In this document: one piece after another, positions 27,311 through 35,563 of the stretch
How positions within the stretch are numbered: the stretch's first letter is position 1
How the letters are laid out: every line of letters starts with the position of its first letter
DNA from: Clostridia bacterium
GTDB taxonomy: Bacteria > Bacillota > Clostridia > Christensenellales > Aristaeellaceae
Assembly (NCBI GenBank): GCA_017396845.1
Contig: JAFQKQ010000055.1
Span: 34,606-98,605 of the forward strand
DNA: 64,000 bases
Reading direction: 5' to 3'
Position numbers and translations under genes: made by a program
Notes under the pieces: model-generated
What the model saw: the letters and a program-made list of their open reading frames with translations, nothing else
What the model was told of the DNA's origin: nothing
Database searches by the model: none

Positions 27311-29068
27311 ATGATCGCATCCAGCCTGATGGGCCTTCTCGCCGGTCTGGCCATGTTCCTGTACGGCATGAATCTGATGGGGTCCAGCCTTGAAAAGCGT
27401 GCGGGAAATCAATTAAAGCGGATCCTTTTCAGACTTACATCCAGCCCCGCAAAGGGATTTTTGCTGGGACTGATTGTAACTGCCGTCATTCAGTCCTCCT
27501 CAGCGACTACCGTTATGGTGGTAGGTTTTGTAAACTCCGGTCTTATGAAGCTTGCACAGTCCGTAGGCATCATTATCGGCGCAAACGTAGGTACGGCGGT
27601 TACCGCGTGGATTCTTTCGCTGACCGGTATCGAGGGCGATCTCTGGTACATTTCCATGTTCAAGCCCTCAAGCTTCATGCCGATTGTCGCCGTCATCGGT
27701 ATCCTGATGTTCATGGGCTCCAAAAAGGACAAGACGAAGGACACCGGCAGCATTCTCCTGGGCTTTACCGTTCTTATGTACGGCATGGAATTCATGTCCG
27801 ATTCCGTAAAGCCGATCGCAGCGCTGCCCGAGTTCCAGAACGTGCTCACGATGTTTGCAAACCCCATTCTGGGTGTTCTGGCAGGCACCGTCTTCACCGC
27901 AATCGTGCAGTCCTCCTCCGCATCCGTCGGTATTCTGCAGGCGCTTTCGCTCTCCGGCGCAATTCCATTCTCAAGCGCCATACCGATTGTAATGGGTCAG
28001 AACATCGGTACCTGTATAACAGCTCTTATCTCCTCCTCCGGCGCTTCTACCGAGGCAAAGCGCGCATCGATGATCCATTTAATCTTTAACGTCATCGGTA
28101 TGCTGATCTGGATGAGCGCATTCTATCTGCTCGACGCATTTGTACAGTTCTCGTTTATGGATATGCCCGTAACGCCCGTGTACATCGCCGTTATTCACAC
28201 CATCTTCAAGCTCTTATCCGCCGGCCTTCTGCTCCCCTTCTCCGATCAACTGGTCAAGCTTGCCTGCTTCACCGTGCGCGAAAAGGGCAACGAGCAGGAT
28301 GTGCAGCTGCTGGACGAGCGCCTGTTTGTAACGCCTTCCGTCGCGCTTGCGCAGGCGAGAACCGTTACGCAGAACATGGCGGCGCTTGCGCAAAGCTCCA
28401 TGAAAAACGCCGCTTCGCTTTTGCATGTATTTGATGAAAAAATTGCTCAGAGCGTTCAGCAGGATGAGGATCGCGGTGATAAATACGAGGATATCCTCGG
28501 CACCTACCTTGTAAAGCTCGCAGAGCGCGACCTTTCCGCCAACGACAGCCGCGAGCAGTCAAAGCTCCTTCACATGATCGGCGATTTCGAGCGCATCAGC
28601 GATCACGCCGCAAGCATCATGAAATCCGCCCGCGAGCTTGCCGAAAAGAAGCTCAGCTTCTCTGCTGACGCTATGGAAGAGCTGTCCGTTATGTCCAGCG
28701 CGGTAAACGAGACGCTCCGCCTCGCAACCGATGCATTCGTAAACGACAACCTCGATTCCGCAGCGCGTGTAGAGCCGCTGGAGCAGGTGGTAGACCTTCT
28801 GCAAAAGCGCATCCGCACCCGTCACATCGACCGCCTCTCCCGCGGTCAGTGCTCGATCGAATTGGGCTTTATATTAAACGACATCCTCACCAGCCTCTCC
28901 CGCGCCAGCGACCATTGCTCCAACATTGCGGGCTGTGTAATTGAAATCAATCAGAACAGCATGGATCTGCACAGCTACTTAAACGAAGTCAAGTACGGAA
29001 ACAGCAGCTTCTTCAACGATAACTACGCCGCATATCAGAAGGAGTTCGCGCTTCCCGACGGGAAATAA
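27311..29068 (+). CDS. Na+/phosphate cotransporter with C-terminal PhoU-like domain
   Basis: 585 aa. The membrane half (about residues 1-310) has the two inverted QSS repeats of the NptA/PF02690 family: VIQSSSATTVMVVGFVNSG and VQSSSASVGILQAL, each followed by a G-x-N-(I/V)-G-T motif. The C-terminal part (about 340-560) is helical and PhoU-like, with MIGDFERISDHAASI and SRASDHCSNIA. It probably takes up inorganic phosphate with sodium; similar proteins without a pst operon are common in Firmicutes. Ribosome site CGGAGGG. Confidence 0.9.
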   Translation: MIASSLMGLLAGLAMFLYGMNLMGSSLEKRAGNQLKRILFRLTSSPAKGFLLGLIVTAVIQSSSATTVMVVGFVNSGLMKLAQSVGIIIGANVGTAVTAWILSLTGIEGDLWYISMFKPSSFMPIVAVIGILMFMGSKKDKTKDTGSILLGFTVLMYGMEFMSDSVKPIAALPEFQNVLTMFANPILGVLAGTVFTAIVQSSSASVGILQALSLSGAIPFSSAIPIVMGQNIGTCITALISSSGASTEAKRASMIHLIFNVIGMLIWMSAFYLLDAFVQFSFMDMPVTPVYIAVIHTIFKLLSAGLLLPFSDQLVKLACFTVREKGNEQDVQLLDERLFVTPSVALAQARTVTQNMAALAQSSMKNAASLLHVFDEKIAQSVQQDEDRGDKYEDILGTYLVKLAERDLSANDSREQSKLLHMIGDFERISDHAASIMKSARELAEKKLSFSADAMEELSVMSSAVNETLRLATDAFVNDNLDSAARVEPLEQVVDLLQKRIRTRHIDRLSRGQCSIELGFILNDILTSLSRASDHCSNIAGCVIEINQNSMDLHSYLNEVKYGNSSFFNDNYAAYQKEFALPDGK

Positions 29069-29082
29069 TTGAACGGTTCAAA

Positions 29083-29125
29083 AAAGCCAAAGCAGAACGA
29101 TGTGTTCGGCTTTGGCTTTTTATAT
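29083..29125 (+). terminator. Terminator after the Na/Pi cotransporter
   Basis: Stem AAAGCCAAAGC-type arms (29083-29093 with 29109-29120) followed by a T-run. Confidence 0.8.
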
Positions 29126-29675
29126 AGGATAAAGCGATCTGTCTCCGTTCTTTATAAAGCCTTTCCTTTCATTAAGGGCGAAGCAAGCGGCCGGTCAATT
29201 CCGGCGTACCAAATCAACACCGATTACGGCCGGTGCGAGCCGCCTGCAGATTCGTTTATCGAAACCCCGTTTGGGGGTATTTCAAAAAACGGAAAAAGGT
29301 TAACTCTGTCGGCTGCCAAGCCTCTTGCCGCCCTTCCGCCAGCAAGGCGCGGCGCGTTTAGAAAACGCGAAAGCGGCGTTTTTTAGCATAGTGTTGTACG
29401 AAGCTGCCCGGAATGCGGGGACTGCGTGAGCGGCGCAGGAAGATTATTCGAAGAATCGAGAGAATAATTCTCTATCAATCGGTATTTTGCCGGGAAATCC
29501 ACCAAGAACGAATCCTTCAGCCGTTCACGCGTCAGCCCCCTTTGAAAAAGAGCGCCAAGAGACCCGTAAAATCAGCAAAATCTTCTTTCGTACAGCTTTT
29601 CTTTTTGCAGCAGCCCCTGCCGGCGAAAAAGGCTTTTAGGGTTCGGCAGTCTTTCCGGAAGCGCCGCCGCGCTTC
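29126..29675. other. 550-bp intergenic region, no supported gene
   Basis: Frames here (for example 29126-29386 and 29413-29675 on +) lack ribosome sites and are Arg/Lys-rich out-of-frame text; one begins inside the terminator. Several short inverted repeats occur, such as AAACCCCGTTTGGGG near 29263 and CGCGTTTAGAAAACGCG near 29351. I see no tRNA or riboswitch signature. It could be a decayed gene or an unrecognised RNA. Confidence 0.5.
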
Positions 29676-30527
29676 TTATTCAAACGTCAGCGTATGAGTA
29701 ACCTTTCTGCTCTCGCCCTTTTCAACCTTCATCATGCCGGGTTTATTTACAAGCTGCTGATCGGCGTCTTCGAAATCCGGCGCGTTGCACCAGGGCTCTA
29801 TGCAAAGATAGTCTTCGCCCACCTTCTGCCAGATAAAGAGCGTGTCAAAGCCGTTGAAATCCACCGTAACGGAGCGGGAACCATCCTTCGCTCGCAGGGT
29901 CACTACACGGGACTTGGCGCTTAAGAAAGACAGCGCGTCGTTTTTGAAATCCTCGGGCTTTACATTAAGCACGTGATTGTCAAGCTTCCATGCGGCTGTC
30001 TCGTGTCTTAAGAGACTGCCGTTTAACAGCGTCTGATCAAGCTCATCGTCCTCCGGGAAAACGAGCTCGTATTTTTCAATGCCGCCCGGACATGCATAGC
30101 CCTCGTGTGCGCCGACGGAGAAATACGCCTCCTTGTCGGAAACGTTTGTAACCTTGTAATCAACAATAACGCTGTTCCCGGAAAGCGTATAGATTACGCG
30201 AAGCTCCACATCGAACGGATACCCGTCATGCTTCATCTTTTCGCCCGTAAGCGCAAGCACCGCGCGGCTCTCGTCCGCTTCTTCAACCTCAAACGTCTCG
30301 CGCCTTACAAAGCCATGCTTGGTCATTTTGTAGGGCTTGCCTTCGTAATACCAGGTATCGTCCTTAATCGCGCCCGCAATCGGGAACAGAAGCGGCGTAT
30401 GGCTGTCCCACGCGCCGGACTCGTTCTGCCAGATGCGTTCAACGCCGTTTTTATCGATAACATGATGAATCTCCGCGCCCACAGGCGAAATCTCGACGGT
30501 CAGAATATCATTTTTCAGCTGAATCAT
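29676..30527 (-). CDS. Aldose 1-epimerase family protein (LacX-like)
   Basis: 283 aa. The N-terminus follows the family pattern (AEIHHVIDKNGVERIWQ, then HTPLLFPIAGAIKDD). KHGFVRRETFEV carries one conserved His/Arg and SVGAHEGYACP the second His. These enzymes interconvert alpha and beta forms of free or phosphorylated sugars; LacX-type members have unknown exact substrates. The C-terminus IEPWCNAPDF fits. Cytoplasmic, single gene, GGGAGG before the ATG. Confidence 0.88.
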   Translation of the reverse strand: MIQLKNDILTVEISPVGAEIHHVIDKNGVERIWQNESGAWDSHTPLLFPIAGAIKDDTWYYEGKPYKMTKHGFVRRETFEVEEADESRAVLALTGEKMKHDGYPFDVELRVIYTLSGNSVIVDYKVTNVSDKEAYFSVGAHEGYACPGGIEKYELVFPEDDELDQTLLNGSLLRHETAAWKLDNHVLNVKPEDFKNDALSFLSAKSRVVTLRAKDGSRSVTVDFNGFDTLFIWQKVGEDYLCIEPWCNAPDFEDADQQLVNKPGMMKVEKGESRKVTHTLTFE

Positions 30528-30627
30528 GGCCCATTTCCTCCCTAAACTTTCAGTGCGTGCACCTATTATATCGCATCGTGCGGAAAATTTCCATATCGAA
30601 TATACGGAAATCAGCGCTTTATACTGA

Positions 30628-30656
30628 TTTACAATTCTCGGATTTTGTATTACAAT
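30628..30656 (+). promoter_or_regulatory. Probable promoter of dus
   Basis: TTTACA (30628-30633), 17 bp, TACAAT (30651-30656), 33 bp before the ATG. Confidence 0.55.
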
Positions 30657-30689
30657 ACCGAATTAAAGGCAGCATAAGGAGAAAAGAAC

Positions 30690-31649
30690 ATGGTTGTTTA
30701 TTTTGCGCCGCTGGAAGGCGTTACGGATATCATTTTCAGAAAAACACACAGGGAAATGTTTTCGGGCGTTACAAAATACTTTATACCCTTTGTAAGCCCG
30801 ACGCAGCACATGACGTTTTCCTCCCGGGAGCAGGCAGCGATTGCCCCGGAAAACAATGCGGGCGTTCCCGTGGTGTGTCAGGTGCTTACAAAGGAAGCGA
30901 ATCACTTTACGGAGATGACGAAGATTCTTTCGGACAAGGGATATACCGAGGTTAATCTGAACCTGGGCTGTCCGTCCGGAACAGTTACGGCAAAGGGCAA
31001 GGGCTCGGGAATGCTTCGGGAGCCCGACCGGCTGCATGCGTTTTTAAGCGATGTATATGCATCCTCCGCGCTTCCCGTATCCGTAAAAACGCGCATCGGC
31101 TTTGAATCCCCCGACGAATGGCCGCGCCTTTTATCCGTTTTCGAGCAGTTCCCGATCAGCGAATTTATCGTGCATCCCCGAACGCGCCAGCAGTTCTATA
31201 AGGGGAATCCGCACAGGGAAATCCTTTCTGAGCTTCTCATGTGCGCGCCGTTTCCCGTGGTGTACAACGGCGATCTTTTCACGAAGGAGGACTGCAAGCG
31301 CTTCCTCGAAGAGTTTCCGGGCGTGTCCGCCGTGATGCTCGGGCGCGGTCTGATTGCAAATCCCGCCCTTTCAGAAACATTGACAGGCGGCGAAAATGCG
31401 ACAAGGGAACGCCTGTACGCATTTCACAACCGCCTGTTTGAGGAATATTTGAAAACCTGGCCGAAAAACGCATTGGTCGGCCATATGCACGAAATTATGT
31501 ACTACATGGGCGCATGCTTTGAAAACGCGCAGAAAGCGCGAAAAGCCATCCGAAAATCGGGCACGATCGAGCAATATCTATCGGCGGCAAGGCTTCTATT
31601 TGAAAATCATGCGCTTTCCGATTCGCCCGGCTTCATCCCCTATGACTGA
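30690..31649 (+). CDS. dus: tRNA-dihydrouridine synthase
   Basis: 319 aa FMN enzyme that reduces uridines in tRNA. FAPLEGVTD at the N-terminus, the catalytic Cys in VNLNLGCPSGTVTAKGKGSG, VSVKTRIGF, and the phosphate-binding VVYNGDLFTKEDC and VMLGRGLIANP motifs are all present. The sequence is shorter and more divergent than DusB, closer to DusC-like forms. Ribosome site AAGGAGAA. The last 10 bp overlap the 3' end of the convergent amidohydrolase gene. Confidence 0.92.
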   Translation: MVVYFAPLEGVTDIIFRKTHREMFSGVTKYFIPFVSPTQHMTFSSREQAAIAPENNAGVPVVCQVLTKEANHFTEMTKILSDKGYTEVNLNLGCPSGTVTAKGKGSGMLREPDRLHAFLSDVYASSALPVSVKTRIGFESPDEWPRLLSVFEQFPISEFIVHPRTRQQFYKGNPHREILSELLMCAPFPVVYNGDLFTKEDCKRFLEEFPGVSAVMLGRGLIANPALSETLTGGENATRERLYAFHNRLFEEYLKTWPKNALVGHMHEIMYYMGACFENAQKARKAIRKSGTIEQYLSAARLLFENHALSDSPGFIPYD

Positions 31650-33262
31650 TTGTCCGCGTCAAACACGTTTTTACCGCCAACATACGTCTTAAGCACGCGG
31701 ATCCTGTGGATTTCCTCGGCGTTAACATCAAAGGGACTTTTTTCAAGAATCACGAAATCCGCAAGCATTCCGGGCGCAATCTGTCCCTTTACGGTTTCGT
31801 CAAAGCTCGCATGGGCGCTGTTTTTGGTATAGCTGTCAAGCGCCTCCTGAACGGTAAACGCCTCATGCGGAAGATATTCAATGCCGTCCATGCTCTTTCT
31901 TGTAACCGCCATCTGCATGCATTTGAGCGCATCCGGCAATTCCACAGGGCAATCGGTGCCGTTTGATACCGTTACGCCCTTTTTCATGAGCGTTTTCCAG
32001 TTGTAGCTGGCGTCCGCAAGCGCCTTTCCCACGCGATCATATACGATATGGCTGTCGTAATCGATGAATATCGCCTGCGCGTATACGTGCATGTTCATTT
32101 CGGCGATTGTATCCAGCTGATCCGGTCTTGTAATCTGACAATGTACGATACCATGCCTGTGGTCTTCCCGCGGGCATTCTTTTATTGCTTTTCCAACCGC
32201 CGAAAGCACGCTGTCAAGGCACGCGTCGCCAATGGCGTGAACGGCGACCTGCATGCCGTTTTTGTGCGCATAGCCGATCATTTCATCCATGGTCTTCTGA
32301 TCGAACACGCCGAGGCCGATCGTATCGGGCGCATCCGCATAGGGCTTCGTAAGATACGCGGTTCTCGCGCCGAGCGCGCCGTCGCCCAGCATTTTGAGCG
32401 GGCCCGTCTTAAACATATCACTGCCCTTGCCGGTTGTATTTCCTTCTTCAACAAACGCCCTCAACGAATCAATATCGGTAAAATTCGACTGTTCATATAC
32501 GCGGACGGTCATTTCACCGCTCTTTTCAAGCTTTTCAAAAGTTCTTTTTACCGTTCTCCAGTCGCTTCCGCTGAATGCGCCGTAGTCGTCCGAATGGCAG
32601 GAGGTAATTCCATACCCATTCAGGCTCTTCATGGCTGCTTTCATCATATCAAGGATTTCTTCTTCGCCGGGCGCCGGCACAAGATCGTACACCTGATCCA
32701 TGGCGTTATCAAAAAATCTTCCGTCCGGCTCGCCGTTTTCAATACCGATCGAACCGCCCTCAGGAGAAACGGTATCCTTTGTAACCCCAAGCATCTCAAT
32801 CACCTTGGAATTCACAACCAGCGCATGACCGCAGCAGCGAACCGCGATTACAGGGATATCCCCCGAAACGCGATCGAGATCATATCGGTTCGGCATACGG
32901 TCTGCATCCGAGAAATAGTCCTGATTCCAGCCTCTTCCGATCAGAAACGCGCCTTCCTTTACGGGGTGTGTTTCTAAAAATTCCCTGAAATACAAAATCA
33001 TGCCCTCAAGCGAATCCGTATGCTCACCAAGCTTTGCATTCCTCAATGAATTTCCGTAGGACAATACGTGCATATGGCTGTCGTTGAAGCCGGCGCATAC
33101 AAACTTTCCCTGTAAATTAATGCATTTATCGCCCGCTTCTTCCATTTTCAGCGCATCCGCGCTCATTCCGGCAAATACAAACTTTCCGTTCTCTTCAATA
33201 AACGCTTCCCGAAGCGGCATTTCTCCGGTGTATACCTGTCCGCCGTAATATATCGTTTTCAT
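31640..33262 (-). CDS. Amidohydrolase, YtcJ-like metal-dependent hydrolase
   Basis: 540 aa amidohydrolase-superfamily protein. The metal-binding HxH is in CAGFNDSHMHVLSYG. The family features GRGWNQDYF, KMLGDGALGARTA (with the Asp/Gly-rich turn), AVHAIGDACLDSVL, RHGIVHCQ and VSNGTDCPVE follow in the YtcJ order. These enzymes hydrolyse amides or similar bonds; substrate unknown. No signal peptide. Start ATG 33262 after GGGGGTATT. Ends 10 bp inside the convergent dus gene. Confidence 0.87.
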   Translation of the reverse strand: MKTIYYGGQVYTGEMPLREAFIEENGKFVFAGMSADALKMEEAGDKCINLQGKFVCAGFNDSHMHVLSYGNSLRNAKLGEHTDSLEGMILYFREFLETHPVKEGAFLIGRGWNQDYFSDADRMPNRYDLDRVSGDIPVIAVRCCGHALVVNSKVIEMLGVTKDTVSPEGGSIGIENGEPDGRFFDNAMDQVYDLVPAPGEEEILDMMKAAMKSLNGYGITSCHSDDYGAFSGSDWRTVKRTFEKLEKSGEMTVRVYEQSNFTDIDSLRAFVEEGNTTGKGSDMFKTGPLKMLGDGALGARTAYLTKPYADAPDTIGLGVFDQKTMDEMIGYAHKNGMQVAVHAIGDACLDSVLSAVGKAIKECPREDHRHGIVHCQITRPDQLDTIAEMNMHVYAQAIFIDYDSHIVYDRVGKALADASYNWKTLMKKGVTVSNGTDCPVELPDALKCMQMAVTRKSMDGIEYLPHEAFTVQEALDSYTKNSAHASFDETVKGQIAPGMLADFVILEKSPFDVNAEEIHRIRVLKTYVGGKNVFDADNQS

Positions 33263-33317
33263 TTATAATACCCCCGGTTGTTTTTTACGATTATACCACA
33301 GCGCGGCCTTTGATACA

Positions 33318-33354
33318 ACAAAAAAGAAGCCGCCTCCGTAACGGAAACAGCTTC
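33318..33354 (-). terminator. Terminator of the coat-protein pair
   Basis: On the minus strand a 13-bp stem with G-U pairs (33354-33342 with 33338-33326) runs into TTTTTT, 13 bp after the CotF-like stop. Confidence 0.85.
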
Positions 33355-33367
33355 CCGATCAAATCGT

Positions 33368-33646
33368 TTACGCGTTCATCTCGCCCTGCATCCGGCTGAA
33401 CTTCTGCTTGGCAGTGTTCAGCTGATCATTGGCGGCGGCCTGGCTCTGATACCAGCCCATCTCGCTCATCTTGGTAAACACGGTAAACTGATCGTTTGCA
33501 CACCCGTTTAAGTTCTCGGTGAGCACGCACCGCAATTTCGGCTCGCTCGCCTCCGGGATATACACTCCGTATGCGTGAATCAGATACTTTTCCTGCTCCA
33601 GAAGATCCTCCATGCCGTACTGATCGTTCATAACGTTTCCGCTCAT
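33368..33646 (-). CDS. CotF-family spore coat protein
   Basis: 92 aa. The Coat_F (PF07875) pattern is clear: LLEQEKYLIHAYGVYIPEAS, then LRCVLTENLNG and MSEMGWYQSQAAA. These small four-helix ferritin-like proteins are found in the spore coat of Bacillus and clostridia. Ribosome site GGGGAGGGAG before ATG 33646. It is 16 bp downstream of a second small helical protein, so the two form an operon closed by a terminator. The Bacillus CotF is longer because it is a processed precursor. Confidence 0.85.
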   Translation of the reverse strand: MSGNVMNDQYGMEDLLEQEKYLIHAYGVYIPEASEPKLRCVLTENLNGCANDQFTVFTKMSEMGWYQSQAAANDQLNTAKQKFSRMQGEMNA

Positions 33647-33662
33647 ATTCTCCCTCCCCTCC

Positions 33663-33863
33663 TCAGGACCAGCTGTTCAGGTAGTTGAACAGCCTGTTGT
33701 AACGCTCCTTGTGGCAATTCGCAAGCTCGTTTGCCAGCGTCTTCAACTGCGCGTTCTGAAAGGTTTCGCCATAACGCTGCGCCTTCTTGTATGCGATGAA
33801 TTCGTGCGTCAGCTGATCCTGAAGAATCGACAGGCTTTTCGATTGAAGCATTCCACTGGGCAT
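33663..33863 (-). CDS. Small ferritin-like spore coat-associated protein
   Basis: 66 aa from ATG 33863, preceded by AAGGAGGACG; the longer upstream frame lacks a site. The pattern LSILQDQLTHEFIAYKKA and LANELANCHKERYNRLFNYL is that of the small partner commonly encoded beside CotF-like genes in clostridia. Predicted as two long helices, cytoplasmic in the mother cell. Its function is inferred from the neighbour and the fold pattern. Confidence 0.72.
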   Translation of the reverse strand: MPSGMLQSKSLSILQDQLTHEFIAYKKAQRYGETFQNAQLKTLANELANCHKERYNRLFNYLNSWS

Positions 33864-33940
33864 CTTTTCGTCCTCCTTGTATTTGGGATCGATGTAAGCA
33901 TGCCCAGTGAAAATACGATTTATGCAAGCGGTATTTTTTA

Positions 33941-34837
33941 TCAATATTCGTACATATTGCACTTATGGTCATTGAGAACCATATCCACAATATATGTTCC
34001 GTCCGCCGTTACAAGCCGCCAGGAAAGATGGTATTCGTCGGAATTATCGGTGAGCCAATTGGAATAACAAATATCAGCGTATAACAGCTGCGTAACGCGC
34101 GAACGCGTGGTGCTTGCGCGGTTTATTGCTTCCTGGAGCGGCATGATCCGGGTCATCTCTCCCTGCATTTCAAAGTTATGCCACGAAAGCTGGAACCCGC
34201 TTAATCCGTTTACGCCCACAATGCCCATCAGCATATCGTCCATAATCGGTATGCCGTCTTCCGTACGGTGTTCAAACACAATGTAATGCACCTGCTGGTT
34301 TTTTGCGTATTCCTGATATTCCTTGTCGGTGTACCATCTGTCCTTGTAGCTCCATCTATCGCTGATCTGACGAATGGGCGAAACATAAGAAAGCATTTCC
34401 TCATCAAAGTATTCGCTTAAAAGTGCCTTTGCGAAAATCTGAGATTCGCTCGGCATCATGTTCATACACGGTGGTTGGTATTCGCCGCCTCGTTCGCCCG
34501 CAACCCACGGATCGCTATATGAGAATTCGTGCATTTCCGGGTAAATATATATGTGCTTTATCTCCCACGGCTCGCCGTCAAGTCCCGCGGTAAACTGCCG
34601 ATCGTTTGAATATTCGTACTTTATCTCAATGTAATCTTCGCCGAGCACCTTTTTTACAAGCGCATCCTCGTCATACGCAAGCCCTTTTCGAATGGCGGCA
34701 GCCGGATACAGATTGCTGTTTTCATCAGCAAGCATCGCCCCGTCCGCAATCGTAATCCATTCGGTTCCCTGTATGCCCTCGGAAAGCCCGGAGGCGCACA
34801 GGAACAATACCAGCATTACAAGTATGATTCGTTTCAT
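33941..34837 (-). CDS. Exported protein of unknown function linked to the two-component system
   Basis: 298 aa from ATG 34837, with AAAGGAGGGG before it; the ATG at 34882 is upstream of the promoter. A signal peptide is clear (MKR, hydrophobic ILVMLVLFLCASGLS). The mature part is acidic and aromatic-rich with no recognised domain (IKYEYSNDRQFTAGLDGEPW, SWHNFEMQGEMTRIMPLQ). It has its own promoter carrying the same direct-repeat box as the response regulator gene, so it is a likely direct target. It could be a sensor-accessory protein like YycH/YycI, but no homology is visible. Confidence 0.7.
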   Translation of the reverse strand: MKRIILVMLVLFLCASGLSEGIQGTEWITIADGAMLADENSNLYPAAAIRKGLAYDEDALVKKVLGEDYIEIKYEYSNDRQFTAGLDGEPWEIKHIYIYPEMHEFSYSDPWVAGERGGEYQPPCMNMMPSESQIFAKALLSEYFDEEMLSYVSPIRQISDRWSYKDRWYTDKEYQEYAKNQQVHYIVFEHRTEDGIPIMDDMLMGIVGVNGLSGFQLSWHNFEMQGEMTRIMPLQEAINRASTTRSRVTQLLYADICYSNWLTDNSDEYHLSWRLVTADGTYIVDMVLNDHKCNMYEY

Positions 34838-34859
34838 ATAATCCCCTCCTTTTGAAACC

Positions 34860-34891
34860 ATTATAGATGAAGTATGTATCACAATTGTATC
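34860..34891 (-). promoter_or_regulatory. Promoter with direct-repeat operator (predicted response-regulator box)
   Basis: Minus strand: GATACA (34891-34886), five bases, GATACA (34880-34875), nine bases, TATAAT (34865-34860). The two hexamers repeat with an 11-bp period where a -35 would be. The same arrangement and spacing occurs before the response regulator gene at 37508-37539. Confidence 0.65.
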
Positions 34892-35563
34892 CTACACAAC
34901 CGATATTTTGTAAATCATGATTCCTGCGTTTTCCGATATCATTAAAGATATTTCATAGTTCGTACCTGCAATGCTTAATGACCTCACATATGCGGCGCTC
35001 CCGTGCGTATTCGAAAAACCATCCTTGTACTCCGAAAATCCAAAAACCGCGCCGTACTCCTTCAGCAATTGATATATATCCTCATTCGAAAGGAACGCTT
35101 TCACGCAATCGTTATCCGCCTTCATTTCTACCCGAAGCGGCCATAGGCTGTCTACATCGAAAATCACATTGATCTCATATCCGAAGTCCAAAATGCGCAG
35201 CTCCCGATACCGCCAGTCCGCATGAAAGCTCTCGGGGGACAGCGTGAATTCTCTTACTACCGCTTTTTGATCCTCCCACGGAATCGGCAGTATATTCCGG
35301 ATAAACTCCAAATCGCATTTATTGAAAGACGCGCTCTCCTCCGTCATCTTTATCGCCGAGGACATATTCTCATAGCCTTCCAGCGCCTGAATTCTATGCG
35401 CCTGAGCGCCCGGATAAGAGAATTGCGCATTGGAATATGCATCCGTCCAGTCTCTGTCCAGCATTTTATCGAGCATTCGAATCGCGCCGCCCGGAATCCA
35501 AAGGGCAAAAACGAGCAAAAGTAGAACTGCGCCCGAATAGATAACGGTATACTTTCTACGCAT
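34892..35563 (-). CDS. Membrane-anchored protein of unknown function cotranscribed with a histidine kinase
   Basis: 223 aa with one N-terminal membrane helix (YTVIYSGAVLLLLVFALWIP) and an outer domain. The end has the pattern SIAGTNYEISLMIS. No family recognised. The ATG at 35563 overlaps the kinase stop by 8 bp, so it is translationally coupled to the two-component genes. Small anchored proteins coded next to a sensor kinase often tune it; that role is inference. Confidence 0.7.
   Translation of the reverse strand: MRRKYTVIYSGAVLLLLVFALWIPGGAIRMLDKMLDRDWTDAYSNAQFSYPGAQAHRIQALEGYENMSSAIKMTEESASFNKCDLEFIRNILPIPWEDQKAVVREFTLSPESFHADWRYRELRILDFGYEINVIFDVDSLWPLRVEMKADNDCVKAFLSNEDIYQLLKEYGAVFGFSEYKDGFSNTHGSAAYVRSLSIAGTNYEISLMISENAGIMIYKISVV

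Noticed and set aside
29069-29386. 105-codon frame after the Na/Pi cotransporter
   Set aside because: It contains the terminator hairpin and has no start signal.
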